From Diphasiastrum complanatum (lineage: Eukaryota; Streptophyta; Lycopodiopsida; Lycopodiales; Lycopodiaceae), in the NCBI GenBank assembly GCA_029204225.1, contig CM055107.1, forward strand, positions 4,473,079-4,537,078: a DNA stretch of 64,000 nucleotides. Direction: 5' to 3'. Position numbers and translations under genes: made by a program. Shown here piece by piece: positions 57,901 through 64,000 of this stretch (positions are counted from its first letter, which is position 1; every line of letters starts with the position of its first letter). A model generated the notes under the pieces. That model saw nothing but the letters and a program-made list of their open reading frames with translations, made no database searches and was not told the DNA's origin.

Positions 57901-58765
57901 CTAGGTTTATTACATGATCTACCTCTCTGCTAGGTGGTAAACCATGTGGCAAATCTTCAGGAAAAACATCTTTAAATTTAGACAATAAAGTTTCTAATTT
58001 ACTGATTTTCTGCTGAATAGAACTGGAAATAGAAACTTCAGGAATCAACTGAAAGTCACATAAGAATACCTGATGGTCTTCGTCTCCGATTAGCTGACAG
58101 AGCTCTGAACTGCAGACCATAGGGCTGTTGGGAACATCATGCTCCCCATGCAACTGGATCTCTCGGCCTTTATACTGAAAGCTGAGGGTGTTCTCCTGAT
58201 AGTTTCTGTGGAGGGAAGGTCCTAAACTGTAGAGCCAATCTCTCCCGAGAACAATGTCTGTTCGATCCAGGTGCATTATCTGAAAGTTTATTTGATCTTG
58301 GTACCCCTGAATACCAAGATTTAACTTACTTACCATAGTTTCCCATATTTTTTTATCTTCACCCTTAGCTAATGAAACTATGTACCTATGCTGACTAGGT
58401 ACTTCTGGTAGTTTAAGCTTTTTAACCAGGGTGTGGTTGATGAAATTATGGGTTGCCCCATCATCAACCATGACTCTTACTGACTGGTTACCAACTTTCC
58501 CATGCATACGTACTAGGTCATGCGGCCCAAAGCTGAAGGGTCTCGCTAGCATTGCAGAGGTCAACTGGCAACAATGTTCATGATCTTCATGATACACTTT
58601 GATCTCGGAAGCTGCCGAGTCACTGGGGAAACATACAGTCTGAACAAGATGAACTTGTTTTTTATCTTTTTTTAGTGAAAGGCCCCTTGGGACACTGTCT
58701 GACTGTGTGTCCCTTGCCCATACACACAAAGCACAAACGTTCTTGTTTGGCTTTCTCAAAATCAT
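54989..58765 (-). CDS. Gypsy 2 Pol polyprotein
   Basis: 1258 residues with no stop. Domains in order: protease with [13 protein letters not shown] (about 98-110); RT (about 320-510) with [13 protein letters not shown] and [12 protein letters not shown]; RNase H with [14 protein letters not shown] (about 590); integrase with [13 protein letters not shown] and CQKCQ, then [15 protein letters not shown] and QTERVNQ (Asp-Asp-Glu triad present); C-terminal chromodomain (about 1200-1248) with [20 protein letters not shown]. The RT catalytic motif reads FLDGILVYS instead of FLDDILVYS (residue 448), which should abolish polymerase activity. It overlaps gag by 104 bp and is in the +1 frame relative to it. 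Functionless as an enzyme unless complemented. Confidence 0.95.
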   Translation of the reverse strand: MILRKPNKNVCALCVWARDTQSDSVPRGLSLKKDKKQVHLVQTVCFPSDSAASEIKVYHEDHEHCCQLTSAMLARPFSFGPHDLVRMHGKVGNQSVRVMVDDGATHNFINHTLVKKLKLPEVPSQHRYIVSLAKGEDKKIWETMVSKLNLGIQGYQDQINFQIMHLDRTDIVLGRDWLYSLGPSLHRNYQENTLSFQYKGREIQLHGEHDVPNSPMVCSSELCQLIGDEDHQVFLCDFQLIPEVSISSSIQQKISKLETLLSKFKDVFPEDLPHGLPPSREVDHVINLVPGTAPVSKPPYRVSRTEDEEITRQLTDYLGKGQIQTSSSPWASPVLLVKKEGSMRLCVDYRALNKVTIKNKYPMPRADELFDQLDGAKFFSKIDLRSGYHQVRIKSEDVSKTAFRTRHGHYEFKVMPFGLTNAPATFMTLMNSVLRPYLGKFVVVFLDGILVYSKTRKEHLKHLRKVFRLLRKHKLYAKQSKFEFFVEEVAYLGHIISSDGIKMDPNKVKAILSWLSPQNILELQIFLGLAGYYRRFVKEYAQIAVPMTNLLKGKGKEFIWESAQQESFDAFKTTLATAPVLKVVDPNQPFVVETDASDFAVGAVLTQGGRPVAFESKKLEPAQTRYSAYEKELFSIVHALKTWRHYLYGAKFEVLTDHESLRYLCIQPELRGRKARWAELMQEFDMSIRYRRGKFNTVADALSRMPMINELSFTQIRNELLESLRGKCQHDAFFSIIWNSVQNRQLQTPEPVPGAGASSSKNTAASVEDDDESEYTSSDDVEDSEPVSPKQTPVVEGQLTQGFKWKQYSIQDEYLLYRDRVCVPNSEDYRQQVLYECHDNPSAGHPGIQKTYELLRRQFFWPSMKKDVHQYVTSCQKCQVNKAERLKAGGLLHPLEIPAGKWESISMDFIVGLPKTQKGNDAIWVTVDRLTKMAHFIPTKTTVRAPELARLFVDGLFKLYGLPSGIVSDRDSKFTGNFWRAVFHHLHTKLNMSTTDHPQTDGQTERVNQVLEDMLRAYVSKRQTNWEEYLSILEFAYNSTKHSATGYSPFMLMYGFQPRSPTAVEFKQEKVEAARNFLEDLNQMIEHAKRSIRQSQDRARHYADPHRRDVQFSTGEKVYLRVPVDSKTLKSGVCAKLSPRYCGPFTISRRLGEVTYELELPHSSKVFPVFHVSQLRKALTRSDNLVGDSVLVLPLDPQQPPHEPEEILDSRETQTRHTLYREYLVKWNDQPVENATWERGSVLRKIFPDFVLEDQDGS

Positions 58766-59765
58766 CTGGTTTTAAGGGCTGTATGAGTGAAGGGCGTTTC
58801 TGAGGAGCTTCACCTTTAAATTTATCTTCTTTCTTTCTTTTTAAAAATTTCTTTTTAAATTGAAAGTCTTTCTGAGGAAGCTGCTCAGAAAGTGGTTGCT
58901 GTCTCGCTCTCTTCCTACCCACTGAATCATCATAGATTTGAGCATATCTGAGAGCTTGCTCAAGGGTAGTAGGCGAGTTTCTCTGGACCTCTACTTTATA
59001 TTCATCTTTGAGGCCACGGACAAATCCCCTGATTTTTTGATAGTCATCCATATTTTTAATCTTTAAAATTGCTTCTCGATACTGTGAGATATATTGGATG
59101 AGGGACTTGTCCATTACTGTTCTTTCCCAGGCTTCCCAGGCTCTATCAAGTTCATTCTCTGGTAGAAATTCTCTTAGGAAAGCTTCTTCAAAAGCTTTCC
59201 ATGACCGGGGAGTCTGCCCAGTCTCCTGGAGATTTAACCACCACTTATAGGCCATAGGCCCTAAAGAAAGACTGGCCTCAATTGCTTGCAAATGGTCAGG
59301 GGTCTGTTTAAGAGCATGAATGTTCTTCCATTTGCTGAGGAAGGTTTGTAGAATATCTGCATTTCTATCCTTCTCTTCCCCATTAAAAGTAGGAGGCTTT
59401 AAATCTTTAAAAACACTGGGGTGAGACCGTAAAGTCTCACCCGAAACTGATGGAAGTGGAGAAGGGGATAACTGAGAAGTGGAGGGAAGGCTTCCTTTCG
59501 CGGAACTCAAAATCAAGTTTTTGAGTTCAGCGAACGAGTCGTCCACACTGGACTTGAAATTGGCTAATGCCAGCTTCAGTTCATCCACTTCTGTTACCAA
59601 TTGGAGGAACTGCTCCTTGGTAACCAGTTCGTCGAGTTCTTCGGCGAACTGTTCCTGTTCTTCTACTTCCATGGGTTCCTTCCCTTTTATATAAGCCAAG
59701 GCTTCTGTTTCAAGTTCGTCGAAGCCTCTCTCCGGGGGTTGATCAGGTCCCTGAGGAGTGGTCAT
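58662..59765 (-). CDS. Gypsy 2 Gag
   Basis: 367 residues. An acidic N-terminus leads into a predicted coiled coil (about residues 40-90). The retrotransposon gag domain (about 130-260) contains [43 protein letters not shown] and [15 protein letters not shown] basic stretch with [14 protein letters not shown] precedes a CCHC zinc knuckle, [14 protein letters not shown], at about 344-357. It ends 11 residues after the knuckle at a TAA placed just after a run of seven A. The protein forms the particle and packages RNA. It looks intact. Confidence 0.93.
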   Translation of the reverse strand: MTTPQGPDQPPERGFDELETEALAYIKGKEPMEVEEQEQFAEELDELVTKEQFLQLVTEVDELKLALANFKSSVDDSFAELKNLILSSAKGSLPSTSQLSPSPLPSVSGETLRSHPSVFKDLKPPTFNGEEKDRNADILQTFLSKWKNIHALKQTPDHLQAIEASLSLGPMAYKWWLNLQETGQTPRSWKAFEEAFLREFLPENELDRAWEAWERTVMDKSLIQYISQYREAILKIKNMDDYQKIRGFVRGLKDEYKVEVQRNSPTTLEQALRYAQIYDDSVGRKRARQQPLSEQLPQKDFQFKKKFLKRKKEDKFKGEAPQKRPSLIQPLKPDDFEKAKQERLCFVCMGKGHTVRQCPKGPFTKKR

Positions 59766-60507
59766 CTTCAGAACTGAAAGAGAGCTACCTTAACCTCTGA
59801 AGGAAAAAAAAGTCTAAAAGACTAATTTACAACTGTACAAGGGAAAGGAAACTTAGCTCTTTTTGAGAACTGTACTTCCACAGAGAGAATACAAAAAAGC
59901 CCTTCTCAGCTTCTTTCTCAATCTGATTTGAGGTTGGAAAATGTGCAACAAGATCTGAAACTTTTGCTATCCCCCCTCGCTGGTCTGACAACATCTCAAT
60001 TTGTCCACATTTAGACTCAAAAATCCGCTTGAATCTCTGATTTGACCTCAGCTGGTAGGTCGCTGGTCTGTGACAAGCAAGTCTGAAGCTCAGACTTCTA
60101 GAAAACCTTTGAAATGCAAGGATAAATTCTAAAATTTATCCCCTACTGTCCAGCGCTGGACCTGCTGTAGAAATCCGCTTCAAATCTTGCTCAATTTGTC
60201 ACTGATTTCCACTCAAAACTCAAGGAAGGAGGCTGCTCTGACAGCGCTGGTCTGCATCAAACTTCCTGACTTGAAAACGCTCCAAAATCCGGAATTTCCA
60301 CTCCAAAATCGAAGTTTAAACCCTGATTGGCAGCGCTGGACCTGGCCTAGAAAGCTGATCCAAATTTTACTGTAAAAACAAGTAATCCTACGGAGATTTC
60401 CACCATAGATAGCTGGTTCTCCAGCGCTGACCCTGCTCTATCTATCTTTGCATATTAACCATAGTTGCTATGCACTCTGATGGATTTCTCCCCTGCTGAA
60501 ACTGAGC
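59766..60507 (-). other. Gypsy 2 5' leader
   Basis: Untranslated leader containing an array of degenerate ~90-bp repeats (59970-60440). No credible ORF. Confidence 0.75.
59970..60440 (-). repeat. ~90-bp leader repeats around CAGCGCTGG
   Basis: CAGCGCTG(G/A) occurs at 60151, 60242, 60331 and 60422 (spacings 91, 89, 91). Two weaker copies, TCGCTGGTCTG, lie at 59977 and 60060. The sequence between the cores shares blocks such as GACCTG, AATCCGCTT and AATTTCCAC. The core CCAGCGCTGG is a palindrome. Confidence 0.85.
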
Positions 60508-60885
60508 TCCCATAGAAGGAGATGGCTCTAGTCAGAAGGCATTATTTCTGGCCACAATTGCAGTGAGACGTTAGAGAGTAAATCCAGCGTTGCACGACTT
60601 GTTAGGTGAACAAGGCCGAGCGAGTAAGTCCTCCGAGCTTACTGCATCCACTGGAGATTCTTGCAGGAAGGTCGGAAAGTATCTCCATGAATTTCATTGT
60701 TGGGCTACCCAGGGGATTGAATTCCGCTATGGTAGTGGTAGACAGGTTTTCCAAGATGGCTCACTTCATCGCAACAACCAAGAAGGTCACAGCTCCGCAG
60801 GTTGCCGAGTTGTTTATCCAGAATGTCATCAGGTTTTATTGTATCTCTCTGCCATGTGAGACAAAAATACACAATGTCTAACATG
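60508..60885 (+). pseudogene. Gypsy relic integrase fragment
   Basis: MALVRRHYFWPQL (60514) is followed, after stops and a frame change, by VNKAERVSPPSLLHPLEILA, SISMNFIVGLPRGLNSAMVV and VDRFSKMAHFIATTKKVTAP. The first catalytic Asp position reads Asn (MNFIVGLP for MDFIVGLP). Similarity ends near 60885 at a damaged form of the SDRDTKF motif. It continues the relic at 52990-54617. Confidence 0.85.
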
Positions 60886-61025
60886 GTAGAGAGATACAGT
60901 AAAAGAAAGATGCACATTCATATTCCTTGCATGTGAATGGAAAAGAGCCAGTCAGCTTTGCTCTTTAGATCTAGCATTTGTCATAGCCAAGTTTGACTTT
61001 CTTGTTTGGAGAAGTGACAGGAATT
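60886..61025. other. Short unclassified spacer
   Basis: 140 bp between the gypsy integrase relic and the Copia D LTR; nothing recognised. Confidence 0.5.
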
Positions 61026-61467
61026 TGTAGGAATCCAGAATCAAGACTATTCATTAACACAAAGTATTCTCAAATAGAAGAGAGAGATGGTTAGATGACC
61101 CTCTTGTAGAAACTTGTGGACAGCCAATATGAACAATAGATTGCTTAACAAAAGTGTGTCTCATACAAATGAATGGCTACATATAAGTAGTCCAAGATGG
61201 CTATCTACCTTCATGACTGTTGGCTGTCCAATAACTTGACTAATGGCTATCTAGCTACCATAAGTTACATAAAATAATTAAGTACCCCAAATAACAAGTT
61301 AGGTACTTAATTCACATGTATAGGCCCTAGTGGACCCACGAGTCCCTACAAGTTAGTTTCATACTAACTTGGGCCTAAAATATAAATGACCATGGTTACA
61401 CAGATCTCGACCTTTTGGGTCATAGTAACCTATGGCTTCTACATCATTTACATTTATTATTCTAACA
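61026..61467 (-). repeat. Copia D 3' LTR
   Basis: 442 bp from TGTAGGAATCC to ATTCTAACA on the plus strand, aligning with Copia C 43042-43543. It is followed by CCCTCCTTAAAT, the complement of a polypurine tract. It has about two copies of the 23-bp repeat present three times in Copia C. Confidence 0.88.
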
Positions 61468-61497
61468 CCCTCCTTAAATAAAAATGACATGTATTCA

Positions 61498-62055
61498 CTA
61501 AGTAAGAAAATCAGCATGTTGCTTTAAATTTAAAGCTTCACAAAGAGCTTTAAATCGAACTCTAGGCAATGCTTTAGTGAACACATCTGCAATATTATCC
61601 TCCGTGGGACAATAATCAAGCGTGATGTCGCCATTATGAAGCTTCTCCTGAACAAAGTGAGAATGGATCTCGATATGCTTTGTTCTTGCATGAAATACTG
61701 GATTTCGTGCAATGGCAATAGCACTTTGACTATCCGTAAATAGGAGAGTAGCTGAGGGCTGGCCATGCTTTATATCGACAAGTAATTGTCTTAGCCATAT
61801 ACACTCCGTAGTGGCTGAAAACGTTGCTCTATATTCTGCTTCACTTGAGGATGTAGCAGCGGTGGGCTGCTTCTTGCTTAGCCAAGAAACTGCAGAATTT
61901 CCAATGAAAAAGCAATGACCACTAGTGTCTTGATCTCCACCCCAATCCGAGTCACAAAAACCAGCCAAACATGCATCATCACTAGAAGGATAAAACAGAC
62001 CAAGTGTTTTACTTCCTTGAAGATATCGAAGGATCCTCTTTTTAATGCTTTCCAA
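61498..62055 (-). pseudogene. Copia D RNase H
   Basis: 185 residues. The domain has GFCDSDWGGD, GHCFFIGNSAVSWLSKKQPT, SSSEAEYRA, NPVFHARTKHIEIHSHFVQE and CPTEDNIADVFTKALP; the Asp, Glu and second Asp positions look intact. A frameshift near 62040 separates it from RT. Confidence 0.9.
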
Positions 62056-63074
62056 TGTGATGTCAACGGAGCATGCATGAATTGACTCATGAGGGAAACA
62101 CTATAAGATATGTCTGGTCTTGAGTTGCATAAGTAAATGAGACTTCCAACCGCTTGACAATATAGTGTAGTATCAAATGGTTCACCACCACTTTGGTTAC
62201 TTAACTTCAGGCCCGTCTCAATTGGTGTAGCAACCGGCTTGCAATCTTCCATTTTGAAACGCTTCAAAATTTGCTTAATGTACCGCTGTTGGGTAATGAA
62301 GATTCCAGCCTTTCCTTGCAAAAACTCAAGACCAAGGTAGAAATGCAATTGGCAGAAATCTGATGTATCATAAACTGAAGCAAGATCAGATTTTAAGGCT
62401 GCAATATATTGTTCATTACTATCCGTAATGATAATATTATCAACATATAGCAAAATGATGATGATAAATGTATGCATGACATAAAGCGTAGATTCACTAG
62501 GACTGTTAGAAAACCCACGATCACAAAAGTATGTGTGTATCTTTTGATACCACATCCTTGGGGCTTGTTTTAGTCCATAGAGAGCCTTCTTGAGAAGACA
62601 CACTTTGTCTTCTTGACCTGCAACCAAAAAAGCAGCAGGTTGCTGAAGGTAAACTTCTTCATTAAGATCACCATTGAGGAAGGCTATCTTTATGTCAAGT
62701 TGGTGCATACGCCAACCATGATGGGCAGCCAAAGCAATGACTATCCTTACGGTAGTTATTCGTGCGGTAGGTGCAAAAGTTTCCTCATAATCAATGCCCT
62801 CCTTTTGCGCATAACCTTTGGCAACAAGTCTTGCCTTGTACCTTTCAACAGTACCATCGGACTTGTACTTGATCTTATAAACCCATTTACAGCCAATTGC
62901 TTTCTTTCCATGTGGAAGATCAACAAGAACCCATGTTTGGTTCTTTATGAGTGAGTCATACTCCTCTTTCATCGCGTCCTCCCAACATTTTACTCCTCTG
63001 GCCTGCTCATAAAAAACAGGTTCTATTGCACTATCCTCAATAGATGTAAGAGCAAAATCAGAAAAAATCAGCAA
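62040..63074 (-). pseudogene. Copia D reverse transcriptase
   Basis: MKEEYDSLIKNQTWVLVDLP, GCKWVYKIKYKSDGTVERYK, ARLVAKGYAQKEGIDYEETF, KKALYGLKQAPRMWYQKI and LYCQAVGSLIYLCNSRPDIS give the whole RVT_2 order. The catalytic motif reads YVDN (ILLYVDNIIITDS) instead of YVDD; codon AAT at 62436-62438. This replaces a metal-binding Asp and should inactivate it. The frame is otherwise open through RT and shifts before RNase H. Confidence 0.9.
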
Positions 63075-63440
63075 ATTCTATTGATTTAGATGAGGCACGA
63101 GTCTTCTCTTCATAGAAGCGGTTCACTTTGCTGTCCTGCAAAGTCTGCAACAGCCATTTAGGGACTGGTTTAGGCTGTCCAACAACCTTACTTTGATCAA
63201 CGCTTGCTGCCCAAAGTGATCTGAACTATCAACACTTTGCTGTCCAAAGTGCTCTGAAATTGGACTATGTTGTCCAAAGTTTTCAACAAGCCGTTCCTCT
63301 TCATAAATCTGCTCCTCTTGATGAATTATGGGCTGTTTGCTTGAAGAACCAGTGGGCTGTCCATTAGAGGATGATGGCAGTCCCTCCTCTTCAACATTAG
63401 ATGGTGATACCAAATCTAGAAACACTTCAACATAGTCATC
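63075..63440 (-). pseudogene. Copia D integrase-RT spacer
   Basis: A low-complexity segment with LPSSSNGQPTGSSSKQPIIH, then repeated units of the type FGQHSPISEHFGQQSVDSSD. It corresponds to the Copia C spacer (about 39790-40010). No enzymatic motif; frameshifted at both ends. Confidence 0.75.
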
Positions 63441-63458
63441 TTGGGGGAATGTCCCCTT

Positions 63459-64000
63459 TCATGACATGACATGAATGGGCGCAAGATCATAGGAGTTCTT
63501 CTCATCAAAATGAACATCACGACTCACTATGATTTTGTTAGTATCCACATTAAACAATCTATAGCCTTTAAAAATGCATTTTACTCCTTTATCATCTCGT
63601 TTGGATCTTAGCTTATCGGGAATAAACGCATAAGCCGTGCAACCAAAAGTGCGAAAGTGAGAAACCGATGGCTTCTTACCATACCAAACTTCATAAGGAG
63701 TCAAAATCTTCAAGGCTTTAGTTGGACACCGATTACTAATGTATGCCGCCGTAATAACCGCTTCAGCCCAAAACTTGTGGGGAACGCCCTTTGCCTTAAG
63801 CATGCAACGAGCCATCTCCATGATTGTGCGATTTTTCCTCTCGGCAACACCATTTTGTTGCGGTGTGTAAGGTGTAGTCATTTGATGTAGAATGCCTTTG
63901 CTTTGAAGAAACGTGCCGAACGTACTTTTAATGTATTCCCCTCCTCGGTCGGTACGTAGTATTTTCAAAGTATGCCCAAATTGATCATAGCAAGTATGCA
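63459..64000 (-). pseudogene. Copia D integrase, partial at window edge
   Basis: LRTDRGGEYIKSTFG and NGVAERKNRTIMEMARCMLK contain the second Asp and the Glu of the triad. FGCTAYAFIPDKLR and VSRDVHFDE follow. Compared with Copia C, about eight residues are missing between CIFKG and YRLFN (Copia C has the GYSNESKG segment there). The N-terminal integrase lies beyond the window. Confidence 0.88.

Larger units (their letters stand above)
54618..60507 (-). mobile_element. Gypsy 2: near-complete chromovirus lacking its 5' LTR
   Basis: On the minus strand it has a leader with 90-bp repeats, gag (367 residues), pol (1258 residues) and a 3' LTR. No second copy of the LTR was found at the right end, where the leader gives way to the plus-strand gypsy relic at about 60508. 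A weak match to a primer-binding site lies at about 60471-60482. The element cannot be transcribed from its own LTR. The right boundary is approximate. Confidence 0.88.
52990..60885 (+). mobile_element. Plus-strand gypsy relic split by Gypsy 2
   Basis: RT to RNase H occupies 52990-54617 and integrase 60508-60885, both on the plus strand and in family order. Gypsy 2 (minus strand) lies between them. The left part ends inside the integrase zinc finger (LHECHDSPCT) and the right part resumes at MALVRRHYFWPQL, the next block. No LTRs were found. Confidence 0.75.
61026..64000 (-). mobile_element. Copia D: Ty1/copia element, runs off the window
   Basis: The 3' LTR (61026-61467) is followed on the minus strand by RNase H, RT, a Gly-Gln-Gln-rich spacer and integrase up to the window edge. 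LTR, integrase and spacer closely resemble Copia C. The sequence GAATT (61021-61025) left of the LTR is a candidate target duplication, to be matched beyond the window. Frameshifts are present. Confidence 0.88.

Overview
This window is nuclear DNA of a land plant, probably a seed plant. Gymnosperm-like genome architecture is possible, but nothing here proves it. The evidence is a plant pectin-pathway gene (UDP-glucuronate 4-epimerase), the first exon of a plant glutathionyl-hydroquinone reductase, plant-type Ty1/copia and Ty3/gypsy elements primed by initiator tRNA-Met, L1-type LINE pieces, a hAT remnant, tRNA-derived SINE-like insertions and very long (GA)n/(TG)n arrays. Only two host genes are recognisable in 64 kb; most classifiable sequence is nested, broken transposable elements.

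Layout. 1-15 kb is mostly unclassifiable AT-rich DNA. It holds dinucleotide arrays, the 3' end of a LINE (about 2.8-3.85 kb), a LINE reverse-transcriptase scrap on the minus strand near 8.8 kb, an 86-bp tRNA-like retroposon with perfect 14-bp target duplications (10111-10196) and a gypsy RT scrap near 12.8 kb. The epimerase gene lies at 15.3-18.0 kb, with a probable 5'UTR intron and a single coding exon. 19.3-22.4 kb is an internally deleted copia element (Copia A) with both LTRs and a 5-bp target duplication. 23.4-30.8 kb is a decayed plus-strand gypsy element whose pol is split by an 855-bp solo LTR, a foldback MITE-like element and a minus-strand copia (Copia B).

A second copy of the 86-bp retroposon sits 255 bp upstream of the reductase start codon. 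The reductase first exon spans 32243-33186 and ends at a strong splice donor; no further exon was recognised downstream. That stretch holds a ~160-bp tandem repeat (33821-34350), a decayed hAT transposon, two (GA)n arrays and a LINE that lacks its 3' end (to about 39.05 kb).

39.05-64 kb is almost solid LTR retrotransposon, with one unclassified gap at 49.3-53.0 kb. Copia C (minus) has its 5' LTR inserted in the LTR of Gypsy 1 (minus, 43.5-49.3 kb). A plus-strand gypsy relic (53.0-54.6 and 60.5-60.9 kb) is split by Gypsy 2 (minus), the best preserved element, with long gag and pol ORFs but an altered RT catalytic motif. Copia D (minus), of the same family as Copia C, starts at 61.0 kb and runs off the window.

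How the parts relate: the two host genes are independent housekeeping or metabolic genes (cell-wall nucleotide-sugar supply; thiol-dependent quinone reduction). The rest records repeated insertion, deletion and recombination of retroelements. I found no convincing new protein-coding system. The most novel-looking signal is the pair of identically sized 86-bp tRNA-like elements, each flanked by its own perfect 14-bp duplication.
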